A stretch of DNA of 64,000 nucleotides from contig NZ_AP029028.1 of the NCBI RefSeq assembly GCF_037076565.1, forward strand, positions 2,666,001 to 2,730,000. The letters are read 5' to 3'. The notes under the pieces were generated by a model. The model saw nothing but the letters and a program-made list of their open reading frames with translations. It made no database searches and had not been told where the DNA came from. Of the stretch, positions 8,565 to 16,833 are shown one piece after another; position 1 is the stretch's first letter; each line of letters starts with the position of its first letter. This DNA comes from Herbaspirillum sp. DW155. Its GTDB lineage: Bacteria; Pseudomonadota; Gammaproteobacteria; Burkholderiales; Burkholderiaceae_D. The position numbers and the translations under genes were made by a program.

Positions 8565-9983
8565 CTAACGAGCCTGCCGCGGCGGTGGCGGTACCGTGCC
8601 GAGGATCGCCTCCACGCAGGCCGCCACCTCCAGCAGGCGGCGGTCCCAACCGGCGGGGCCATCCAGTTCCAGACCCACGGGCAGGCCGCGGTCCGACAAG
8701 CCCAGCGGGATGCTGATGCCGGGTAGCCCGGCAATGCTGGCACCGTCGACATTGCGGGCAAACGCACCGAATGTGGGTATGCGTTCGCCGTTGAGATCGA
8801 CGTTGGCGTCCTCGCCGATGGGACGGGCCGTGAGCGCGGTCGTGGGGAAGATCAAGGCATCGAGACGATTGCTGCGGAAGCAATCGTCGTAAAGTGCCTG
8901 GATCATCGCGCGCTCCCTGAGCGCCTGACGGTAAGCCTGTTCCGGTACGGGCTGATCCATGGCGGCATGGATGATGCCGGCCACGTCGGGGCTGCCGACC
9001 TGTTTCAATATGTCCAGCAAGGCTTGCTTGGCGTCCGACGCATGCAGATAAGCGGGCAGATCAACCAGAAACTCATACAACACAATGGCGAAGCCGGCGG
9101 CACCATTGAGTGCCTGCAGCGTCGGCAGTTCGACATCGACCAGCTCCACGCCCGCCTTGGCCAGCCGTGCCAGCGCACCCTCGGCGGCGGCTTCTACCTC
9201 TTGCTCCAGACCGACCCAGGAAGGATTGCGCAATACCCCCAGCCGCAATTGCCCGGGCGAGATCGCGGCCAGAGGCTGCAGCTCGGGGCTGCCTGCCATG
9301 ATCTGGTCCAGCAGGGCTACATCGGCCACGCTGCGTGCCATCGGACCGGCGGTGTCGCGCGTATGCGAAATCGGCACGATGCCCTGCTGCGAATAGCGTC
9401 CCGAACTCGGCCGCAGACCCACCACGCCACACAGTGCCGCCGGGATACGGACCGAACCGCCAGTGTCCGTGCCCACCGCGGCCGGGGCCAGTCGCGCCGC
9501 CAGCAGGGCTGCGGAGCCGCCACTGCTGCCACCGGCAATCAGATTGCGGTCATACGGATTGCGGCACGGTCCGAACACGCCGTTGTTGCTGGTGATGCCG
9601 AAGGCCAGTTCATGCAGGTTGGCCTTGCCTGCATACAGCGCGCCAGCAGCAAACAGGTGCGCTGCCACCGGAGCGTGATGTTGCGCCACGTGCTGTCGCA
9701 ACGCCGCCGTGCCGCCCGTGGTGGCGATACCGGCGACGTCGATATTGTCCTTGATGGCGATCGGGATGCCGGCCAGCACACCCTGCACGGCACCCTTGTC
9801 GAACGCACGCGCCTGCGCCCGCAGCAACTCGGAGTCGCGATGCAGGTAGCAATTCAGATGTGCCTGCGCTTCGGTCTCGGCGATGAGGGCATCGACATAT
9901 TCCGTACAGGAGAAGCGGCGATCGGTAAGCCCTTTTCTCGCTTCGATCAGGGTCAGTTCCAGCAGATCCATGAATTCATCCAT
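8565..9983 (-). CDS. Amidase (amidase-signature family, indoleacetamide hydrolase-like)
   Basis: 472 residues of the amidase-signature family. The Ser-cisSer-Lys triad is visible: Lys in 'IAIKDNIDVAG' (about residue 77), the GGSSGGS loop (about 150) and the nucleophile segment 'GTDTGGSVRIPAALCGVVG' (about 172-190). The following 'HTRDTAGPMARSVADVALL' is close to what I remember of bacterial indoleacetamide hydrolase (IaaH), and length fits that group (about 455-470). IaaH releases indole-3-acetic acid and ammonia from indole-3-acetamide; the substrate here is inferred. The gene lies upstream of the ABC importer on the same strand with a 69-base gap. The first ATG has no clear ribosome-binding site; ATG at 9971 is an alternative start. 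Confidence 0.8.
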   Translation of the reverse strand: MDEFMDLLELTLIEARKGLTDRRFSCTEYVDALIAETEAQAHLNCYLHRDSELLRAQARAFDKGAVQGVLAGIPIAIKDNIDVAGIATTGGTAALRQHVAQHHAPVAAHLFAAGALYAGKANLHELAFGITSNNGVFGPCRNPYDRNLIAGGSSGGSAALLAARLAPAAVGTDTGGSVRIPAALCGVVGLRPSSGRYSQQGIVPISHTRDTAGPMARSVADVALLDQIMAGSPELQPLAAISPGQLRLGVLRNPSWVGLEQEVEAAAEGALARLAKAGVELVDVELPTLQALNGAAGFAIVLYEFLVDLPAYLHASDAKQALLDILKQVGSPDVAGIIHAAMDQPVPEQAYRQALRERAMIQALYDDCFRSNRLDALIFPTTALTARPIGEDANVDLNGERIPTFGAFARNVDGASIAGLPGISIPLGLSDRGLPVGLELDGPAGWDRRLLEVAACVEAILGTVPPPPRQAR

Positions 9984-10083
9984 TTACTAGTGAAGAGACC
10001 GGCCACGCCTGCAGGCAGCCCCACCAGCGCGACGGCCGGTCTCAAGGTGATGCGGGCCGCAGCCGCGCCAGTCAAAACTTGAA

Positions 10084-10974
10084 TCAGAACTTGAATACGC
10101 TCTTGAACCACAGGCTCTTGCCCTGTACCCGGTTCTCCACCATGGTCTCGGTGAGGTACTTGAGTTCGAAGGAAGCGAAACTGGCCTGATAGAACAGACC
10201 GGGGCCGATTGCCAGTGCCCGTCCCTTGTTGCCGTCGCTGCCCACCTTCACGCCGTTCTGTTCGTCGTTGGTGATCTGCTGGAAGTAATAGCCCTGCAAA
10301 CCTGCCTTGAAGCTGGGGGTAAAGGCATAACCGAGGTTGTAGTCGGCCTCGAAGTACTGACCGGATTTGTAGTTGGTGGCGTTGTTGCGGGTGTTGAAGC
10401 TGTAGGTGAAGCGACTGGAAATGTCGATGCCGTTGGCCGGCGCATAGGTCCAGCCAAACTGGGGGCGAAGGGTGGTGTAGTTCGAACCGATGTTGGCCAG
10501 CCGGTCCTTGTTGTACAAGCCGGTCGGTGCAACCAGGGCCATCAGGCCATACCAGTGCCAGTCACCCTGATGCCACGCCACCAGCGAACCCACTTCCAGA
10601 TCGCCCAGGCCGGTGCGGCTGTCTGTGCGGCCTGCTGCCTGGACGGTCTGGTCTACCAGCGGCAGCGCACTGTAGAAGCCCAGCAAGCCGCCATAGACGT
10701 CGGTGTTGGTCATGTGGACGATCTTGAGGGCCGCCACATTGGCCTTGACGCTGAACCCCGGCACGGAGGAATTGCCGTTGCCGTCGTTGAAGCGGTCTCC
10801 ACTGTAGTGGTTCAGAAACGCCAGGCCGTAGGTGCCCGGCGGCGGCAGCGCGCCTGCCATGAAGCCGTCCGCTCCGTTGGGTGTATTGCCGCCCCCGCCT
10901 TCCACGGCCAGCACGGCTGGAGACGCCAGCACCACGCCCGAGCAGAACAAGCCTTTCCACAGAATATTGCGCAT
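10084..10974 (-). CDS. Outer-membrane channel-like protein (phenol-degradation MetA/SphA family)
   Basis: 296 residues with a Sec signal peptide (hydrophobic core 'LFCSGVVLASPAVLA', cleavage near residue 24), alternating beta-strand pattern with many Tyr, Asn and Gly residues, and a C-terminal Phe ('WFKSVFKF') as in outer-membrane barrels. This layout matches the MetA-pathway/SphA-like porin family often found with aromatic or amide catabolic operons. GGGAG lies before the ATG at 10974 (a GTG at 10977 is also in frame). It probably admits the substrate for the amidase and importer operon downstream, which is on the same strand. Confidence 0.75.
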   Translation of the reverse strand: MRNILWKGLFCSGVVLASPAVLAVEGGGGNTPNGADGFMAGALPPPGTYGLAFLNHYSGDRFNDGNGNSSVPGFSVKANVAALKIVHMTNTDVYGGLLGFYSALPLVDQTVQAAGRTDSRTGLGDLEVGSLVAWHQGDWHWYGLMALVAPTGLYNKDRLANIGSNYTTLRPQFGWTYAPANGIDISSRFTYSFNTRNNATNYKSGQYFEADYNLGYAFTPSFKAGLQGYYFQQITNDEQNGVKVGSDGNKGRALAIGPGLFYQASFASFELKYLTETMVENRVQGKSLWFKSVFKF

Positions 10975-11710
10975 CACGTCACTCCCTTTTTTTCGTCAAT
11001 TGGTTGGTGGCAACCTGCCGCCATCGCTTCCCGCACGCCCGCCGCACAGGCGAGCCAGCCGCAAGGTATCGGCCTGAGATCGCATCTCACTCAGAGAAAC
11101 AGCTCATCGGTTGAGGTGGAGAATAGGTCAGCGCCGCGTCCGCGCCTATCCACAAGAATGAGGATGCGTTGATGAGCCGGAAGAAAGACTGCGCAAACGT
11201 CGACGCCCGTGCGTCACCGATCGCGTGCTCCCCGCCATCGGCCCGAAATGCAGGCGAGATCAGCGCTTGCGGCCGGCGCGCAACATCGGCGGCATTGCGT
11301 CGTGACGGCAAAATCGGTAGCATGGTCGCGCTGCGAATCTGGCTCGCGAATCTGGCTCGCGAACGTGGCTCGTGAAACCGCGGGCGCCGGAACCAGCAAT
11401 AAAAACGATTTAAATAATTTATAAAGTATGGAGACCGCGCGGCGACAGGATTGACTCCCTGTCACTGCGTACCCAGCAGTCCCTTGTTCTTCGATGATGT
11501 GATCGCGCACCGGCTGAAAGGCAGGTGTGGAATGCATCTTGCTTGATGGCAGGTCGCCTGCCTGCGTGCTACCTGTGGCGAAGATATCTGCATCCGAATG
11601 CAGCATCCACGGGTGCATGGCGGCACGATCAGGTGCGGGCGCGATGCTTTTTGGTGCGCGATCCGCGACGAGCAAGGGACGACGGATGTGTGTTGAGGAG
11701 GGCACGACGC
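10975..11710. other. Intergenic region, 0.74 kb, between divergent OMP and LuxR-type genes
   Basis: I see no convincing gene here; the short open frames overlap one another on both strands and lack ribosome-binding sites. The stretch holds a 13-bp triple tandem repeat (11335-11373) and an AT-rich segment around 11395-11430 that could carry the promoter of the LuxR-type regulator gene or of the divergent operon. Confidence 0.5.
11335..11373 (+). repeat. 13-bp tandem repeat, three copies
   Basis: GAATCTGGCTCGC occurs twice in a row (11335-11347, 11348-11360), followed by a variant with three changes (11361-11373). It lies in the divergent intergenic region upstream of the LuxR-type regulator gene and could be an array of regulator-binding sites; that function is a guess. 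Confidence 0.6.
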
Positions 11711-12466
11711 GTGTACATTTCGGCCGATAAATTGCGGTTGCTTGAGCACATCATGTGGGGGCTCAATGGCTGCCGCTCCAACCATGAAGTTCGGGAATTC
11801 CTTTCCCTGCCGCTGCTCCGGCTGCTGGAAGCGGATTACTTCGCCTCCTACACCTGGGATGACGACCGGCACTGTTTCAGTGACCGGGTGTCGGTCAATA
11901 TGGACCCGGCCAATCTGGCCAACTACGAGCACTACTATCAGTATCGTGATCCCATCACCCACAAGCTTCAGCGCCTGAGCGTACCGACCCTGGTCACGCA
12001 GGTGATGCCGATGGAGCATCTGCAACGCACCGAATTCTTCAATGACTTCCTGGCGCGGGACGGCTTGTGCTTCGGCATCAACATGTTTGCCTACGATGGC
12101 ACCCGCAATATCGGCGACATCCGCATCTGGCGCGGCGCGCGGAGAGAAAACTTCAGTCCGGCGGCGCTGCAGTTGCTGGCATTGATCCAGCCATCGTTCA
12201 CCCACGCCCTGCAGCGGACCAAACCGCGTGCGGCAGCCCTGGCGGCGGATGAAGTCGACCCCGCCGTCGTATCCCGGCTGTCCGAGCGCGAACGCGACCT
12301 GGCCCGCTACATCTGTCGCGGGCTTTCCGACAAGGCGATCGCACGTGAGTTGCACATCGAATTCTCGACGGTACGCACCCATATTTCCAAGATCTTCAAG
12401 AAGCTCAACGTCAGCAACCGGACGCAGCTGGTCAAGTGCCTGATCGAAGAACGCCAGACAAGCTGA
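11711..12466 (+). CDS. LuxR-family transcriptional regulator
   Basis: 251 residues from the GTG at 11711, chosen because a strong GAGGAGG ribosome-binding site precedes it; the longer open frame upstream lacks one. Residues 1-175 are an unrecognised sensor-like domain rich in Tyr, Asp and His. Residues about 185-245 are a LuxR/FixJ helix-turn-helix ('LSERERDLARYICRG', then 'DKAIARELHIEFSTVRTHI', 'IFKKLNVSNRTQLVK'). There is no receiver domain, so this is a single-component regulator. It is divergent from the outer-membrane protein, amidase and transporter operon and is probably its regulator; the ligand is unknown. Confidence 0.75.
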   Translation: MYISADKLRLLEHIMWGLNGCRSNHEVREFLSLPLLRLLEADYFASYTWDDDRHCFSDRVSVNMDPANLANYEHYYQYRDPITHKLQRLSVPTLVTQVMPMEHLQRTEFFNDFLARDGLCFGINMFAYDGTRNIGDIRIWRGARRENFSPAALQLLALIQPSFTHALQRTKPRAAALAADEVDPAVVSRLSERERDLARYICRGLSDKAIARELHIEFSTVRTHISKIFKKLNVSNRTQLVKCLIEERQTS

Positions 12467-12533
12467 CAAATAGCTGACACGCGGACGCACGTGCGGGCGG
12501 CCGCCTGCGAATCCGTGTTTGCGTGTCGCCATC

Positions 12534-12548
12534 CCCTGCTTTGCAGGG
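12534..12548 (+). terminator. Short hairpin after LuxR-type gene
   Basis: CCCTGC and GCAGGG form a 6-bp stem with a 3-base loop, 68 bases after the regulator stop. No T-tract follows, so it is only a possible terminator. The rest of 12467-12797 (331 bases) shows no gene; it ends with the MCP leader and contains a small palindrome (TACATT/AATGTA near 12700-12719). Confidence 0.3.
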
Positions 12549-12797
12549 CGCTGTCGCCGCGCCCCTCATCGCTCGCCAACGCTCTGCATCACCCTGCCCG
12601 CTTTTACCCCGATTTCATTCTCTTGTTTGCTCTGAAGCGCGACGTCGACGTTCATGAATGGCGGGCGTAGTCGCGCAATGTGGCAGCGCTGCGTGCCATA
12701 CATTGAATTTTTAATGTATCACTCATCAATACGGTGTTACCATGCGCGATACTCTGCTTTTTGATACGACGTAAGGTTTTCTTGAAAAGGGGCGGTC

Positions 12798-14402
12798 ATG
12801 TTCACTCATCTGAAGATAGCCAGGCGGCTTGGCCTGGGTCTTGGGCTGGTTCTGGTGTTGTCCTGTATGACCACCGGGGTCGCGTTGTGGAATCTGCAGA
12901 CACTGAGCGACGCCTCCTCTGCCATGATGAAGAAACCCCTGATGAAGGAGCGGCTCAGCAGCGACTGGTATCGGGCCATCGAATCGGGGATCATGCGCAC
13001 CACCGCCATCGCCAAAAGCAGCGATACCTCACTGACGGCTTTTCTCGCTACCGAAGGGCCCAAGAAATCGGGGGATCTGCAAGAACATATCGGCAGCCTG
13101 CTCGACACCGATGAAGAACGGGCGCTGTTTGAGAAGATCGGTGTGCAGCGCAAGCGCTATCTGGCCGCGCGGGATCGGGTCAATCAGTTGAAGGCTGCCG
13201 GCCAGGCCGAGCTGGCGCTCAAGACACTGGAAAATGAATACGTGCCGGTGGCCAAAGAATTCCAGCAGCTCATGCAAGCCTTTCTCAATGTCCAGCGCCA
13301 GCAGATCGACCGCATCAATCTCGATATTGAACAGACGGCAAAGCAGAGCCGTCGGCTGCTGTTGATTCTGGAGGGGCTTGCCATCCTGCTGGCGGCCATC
13401 GTGGTGCACCTGCTGGCGCGCTCCATCATCGGCCCGCTGACCGAGGCGGTCGGTGTCGCGGACCGGGTCGCCCGCGGCGACCTGACGGCCAGCCTTCAAG
13501 TGGACGCGCGGGACGAGGTTGGCCAGTTGATGCAATCGCTACGTTCGATGACACTCAATCTGCGCGAGCTCATCAGCAAGCTGCGCATCAGCATCCACGG
13601 CATTGCCATCGCCTCGGCCGAAATCGCCACCGGCAGCCAGGACCTCTCGGTACGGACCGAGCAGCAGGCTTCCTCGGTGGAAGAAACCGCAGCCGCCATG
13701 GAACAGATCGCCACCACCGTCAAACGCAACGCCGAACACGCCCGGCGTGCCGACCAGACCACCGCCATCGCTTCCAGTGCGGCCTCGGCCGGTGGTGACG
13801 CGGTAGCGCGGATGATACGGACCATGGAGACCATCAATGCTTCATCCCAGAAGATCTCCAGCATCATCGGTGTGATCGATGGCATCGCCTTCCAGACCAA
13901 TATCTTGGCACTCAATGCGGCAGTGGAGGCCGCCCGTGCCGGTGAACAGGGGCGTGGCTTCGCCGTGGTGGCCACGGAAGTGCGCAGCCTGGCGCAGCGT
14001 TCGGCGGCCGCGGCCAGGGAGATCAAGGAATTGATTACCGATTCGGTGCTCAAGGTCAACGCAGGCACTGCGCTGGTACAGGAAGCCGGCAAGACCATCC
14101 ACGGTATCGTCGTGAGTGTGGAGAGCGTCGCCGCCATCATTGGCGATATCAGTTCCTCCGGCCAGGATCAGGCAAGCGGCATCGCCGAAGTCAGCGACGC
14201 CATCAACCTGATCGACGACGTGACGCAGAAGAATGCCGCCCTGGTGGAGCAAGCCATGGCAGCGGCGGCCGCCATGAAGGATGAGGCCCGCAGTCTGGCG
14301 GACCTCATCAGCATCTTCAAGCTTGAGGGGAGTCTCGAGACCCCGGTACTGGAGGACGCGTCCGGCAAGCCGGTCAAGCCATCGCTGGCGCTGCAGTATT
14401 GA
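12798..14402 (+). CDS. Methyl-accepting chemotaxis protein
   Basis: 534 residues. TM1 lies at about 12-30, with a periplasmic four-helix-type sensor (about 31-188), TM2 at about 190-212 ('[20 protein letters not shown]') and a HAMP domain to about 265. The long cytoplasmic helical hairpin has the conserved tip '[20 protein letters not shown]' near 357-376 and '[18 protein letters not shown]' after it. It senses an external ligand and controls CheA. The C-terminus ('LALQY') has no NWETF-type pentapeptide, so it would rely on other receptors for CheR/CheB docking. AAGGGG precedes the ATG. It converges with the next gene, 4 bases away. Ligand unknown; Tar/Tsr-like architecture. Confidence 0.95.
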   Translation: MFTHLKIARRLGLGLGLVLVLSCMTTGVALWNLQTLSDASSAMMKKPLMKERLSSDWYRAIESGIMRTTAIAKSSDTSLTAFLATEGPKKSGDLQEHIGSLLDTDEERALFEKIGVQRKRYLAARDRVNQLKAAGQAELALKTLENEYVPVAKEFQQLMQAFLNVQRQQIDRINLDIEQTAKQSRRLLLILEGLAILLAAIVVHLLARSIIGPLTEAVGVADRVARGDLTASLQVDARDEVGQLMQSLRSMTLNLRELISKLRISIHGIAIASAEIATGSQDLSVRTEQQASSVEETAAAMEQIATTVKRNAEHARRADQTTAIASSAASAGGDAVARMIRTMETINASSQKISSIIGVIDGIAFQTNILALNAAVEAARAGEQGRGFAVVATEVRSLAQRSAAAAREIKELITDSVLKVNAGTALVQEAGKTIHGIVVSVESVAAIIGDISSSGQDQASGIAEVSDAINLIDDVTQKNAALVEQAMAAAAAMKDEARSLADLISIFKLEGSLETPVLEDASGKPVKPSLALQY

Positions 14403-14406
14403 GCGT

Positions 14407-16809
14407 TCAGGCCAGGCCGGACTGCCCTGCCTGCGGCCGCTCAAGCAGTGAACGGATGGCGGGATAGTCATACAGTTCGTCTCGCATCGCCGAGATCGTG
14501 TCGGCGCGTACGCCCGGCGGCGGCAGTCTCGGCAAGCCCGCTCTCGCCAGTGCGTCCAGTGCGCGGCGCAACATCCGGCGCGACTGCGCCACCTCGGCTT
14601 GCGGCCAACCGCGCGCCCGTGCCATGTTGTACAAACCGACCGGTCCGCTGGTGAGGCCATGTCCTACGGCGCGCCCCAAGAGCCTCAGTTCGTCGCGACG
14701 GGTATAGGTAAAGCGCCGGTAAGCCAGGGTGCCGCGCAGGTCCACGCTGCGCGTAGAGGTCTGCAGGGACCAGCGCGGATCATCCAGCGGCGGGTTGTCG
14801 AGGGCCGAGGGCGGTGGCCCGGAAAGGATGCGCTTGTTGTCGGCTTTGGTCACCCTCACCTCGCCGGTCGCAGCCGTGAAGGCGGCTCCCCCGGTGATCC
14901 CCACCGTGACCGCCCCGGCCAGCGGGGCAGGTTGCAGTTGGTGGCTATCGCCAGAGACATGCAGGCTGTCGATGTTGGTGAGGGTGTCGATGATCGGCAT
15001 GCTGGTGCCGGTCGAGATTCCCCCTTGGAAAGCCTGCACGTAACGCTGGATGATCTGGGCGGACTCGCCCGGCTTGCGCAGGCGTGCGCGGCGATTACGC
15101 TTTTCGAGGTAGGACAGATCGTCCAGGCAACGGCCGATCAGACCGTCTGCCGGGAGCCGTTGCCAGTGCTCCATGTCGAACGATTCGAAGTCGTCGATCT
15201 CGCGGGTGGCGATGGCGATTTCCTCGGCCAGTTCGGCGCTGCGTCGCTGCAGCACCGCCAGCGGTCGTTGCCGGCTGCCGCCTGCGACAATCTCGCGTTC
15301 AAGCTCCAGTTGTTCCTTGATCAGCGTGGCGAACGCATCTTCGTACACCTCTCGGATAGCCGCCACGCGGATCTCCGGCTGGGTGATGAAGGATTGGCGC
15401 AAAGCGGCTTCATTCACGTCCGCTGCAGTGAGTTCCGAGAAGTGTCGCTTTGCCGCCTGCGGCAGCAGGAAATCACCCCATTTCACATTGGCGCGCAGGT
15501 TGTAACGGTGGCGGTTGCGCTGCTCATCCAGATAACCGGCCGCCCATTGCAAGGGAATGGTCGCGCCAAGGATGGCCGGACCGGCAATCTGGCCGGCTAC
15601 GGGCACGGTGGCCGTGATCACTGCGCCGCTCACGCCGATGCCGTTGACGGCCATGCCCCAGGCCTTGCTGTAGGTCTGGGTACGATTGAGACCGATGCGC
15701 CGCCGGTAGGTACGGTCGATCAGCTCGTGCAAGTCCATGAAGGCCGCGACCAGGCCGGCCAGTGCTGCGGATTGATCGTCACCATCGACCACTCGTTCGA
15801 ACTGCGTGATCGCCTGTTCCAGCGCCTGCCGACGGGCGACGGCCCTGTGCAGGATCTGCCCCATGTCCGGGCTCTTGTCGATCTCCGGTCTGACCACGGG
15901 CTGTCCGCCGGCGCGTTTGAACGATTCCTTGATATCGGTGTACGTGCGCAACCGACCCGTGACGAACGGATTGATCAGGTTGGGCGGGAGTTCATGGGCG
16001 AGTATCTTGCACACCTCCGCCAGCACCTTGAGCGCTTCACCACTGCCCGGCAACTCCGATACGCCCAGGCTGATCAGTGCGGCGGCAGTACTGACCACCC
16101 GCCCGGCAACACTGTGCAGCCCCTCATAACGTCCGGCAGCCCTGATGCCACGCAGATAGTTGGCGACATCGATATTGAGCGCCTCCATCATGTGCGCGGT
16201 GGCCACGTCAGTGAGCAGCGTGCGGGAATAATTTTCGGGATGGCAGCGCAGTTCGGCGAGCAGATCGTCAATCCGCTGGTGATACAGGCGCTGCAGTGTC
16301 TGGCGGTCCTGGTCGGACTTTGGCAGGTGTGGCAGGAATTTTGCAAGATTACTCTTGGGAAAATAGATTTCGGCGGCTCGCCGCAATTTGATCGCAGCCA
16401 CCGCATGTCCCAGGTCCAACTGACGATCGATGGCATGTTGGTATTGCAGCAGCAGCTCACCGCGCCGCGCAATCTGCAGCAGCGCCGGGGAGACCGTCGG
16501 ATCGCCGTCGACAGGCGCTGCCTGGCTGTCGATGAGGCTGACGTGATCGAGTTCGCTGTCGGCGATCTCCTCGGACGGTGGCGCGGCGCGTCCTTGCGGC
16601 AAGGGTGCCGAAGCGGTCCTGCGCACCTGCGCCAGCAAGGCCGCGGCTGCGCGGCGGTCGGAGATGATGCGTTGCGAGTGGCCACGCTCATCTTCGTCGT
16701 CGGCCGCCAGCCGGGGCTGAACGGTGCCGTCAGACGGAGCAACTGCACCGGCCAGCGGCGGCAATTCAGAAAGCGTAGGCAAGTGAAAAGAGGTGGAAGC
16801 GGTTTTCAT
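14407..16809 (-). CDS. Large unrecognised protein with hydrophobic stretches, candidate T3SS effector/translocator
   Basis: 800 residues. The N-terminal about 100 residues are Ser/Pro/Ala/Arg-rich and disordered-looking, as in T3-secreted proteins. A Gly/Ala-rich hydrophobic stretch near 395-440 ('GVSGAVITATVPVAGQIAGP') could insert into a membrane, and there is a second small one near 630-650. Helical charged segments, probably coiled coil, follow (about 470-560). It lies 25 bases downstream of the 736-residue gene and in the same operon as a CesT-like chaperone, which is the main reason to suspect secretion. I recognise no enzymatic motif. HrpK/HopX-type assignment was considered but is not supported by any motif I can see. 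Confidence 0.7.
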   Translation of the reverse strand: MKTASTSFHLPTLSELPPLAGAVAPSDGTVQPRLAADDEDERGHSQRIISDRRAAAALLAQVRRTASAPLPQGRAAPPSEEIADSELDHVSLIDSQAAPVDGDPTVSPALLQIARRGELLLQYQHAIDRQLDLGHAVAAIKLRRAAEIYFPKSNLAKFLPHLPKSDQDRQTLQRLYHQRIDDLLAELRCHPENYSRTLLTDVATAHMMEALNIDVANYLRGIRAAGRYEGLHSVAGRVVSTAAALISLGVSELPGSGEALKVLAEVCKILAHELPPNLINPFVTGRLRTYTDIKESFKRAGGQPVVRPEIDKSPDMGQILHRAVARRQALEQAITQFERVVDGDDQSAALAGLVAAFMDLHELIDRTYRRRIGLNRTQTYSKAWGMAVNGIGVSGAVITATVPVAGQIAGPAILGATIPLQWAAGYLDEQRNRHRYNLRANVKWGDFLLPQAAKRHFSELTAADVNEAALRQSFITQPEIRVAAIREVYEDAFATLIKEQLELEREIVAGGSRQRPLAVLQRRSAELAEEIAIATREIDDFESFDMEHWQRLPADGLIGRCLDDLSYLEKRNRRARLRKPGESAQIIQRYVQAFQGGISTGTSMPIIDTLTNIDSLHVSGDSHQLQPAPLAGAVTVGITGGAAFTAATGEVRVTKADNKRILSGPPPSALDNPPLDDPRWSLQTSTRSVDLRGTLAYRRFTYTRRDELRLLGRAVGHGLTSGPVGLYNMARARGWPQAEVAQSRRMLRRALDALARAGLPRLPPPGVRADTISAMRDELYDYPAIRSLLERPQAGQSGLA

Positions 16810-16833
16810 GGAACGTATCAAAGACTTTGCGGA

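Noticed and set aside
11169..11375. Short ORFs on both strands in the 11.0-11.7 kb gap
   Set aside because: They overlap each other and the 13-bp tandem repeat and lack ribosome-binding sites.
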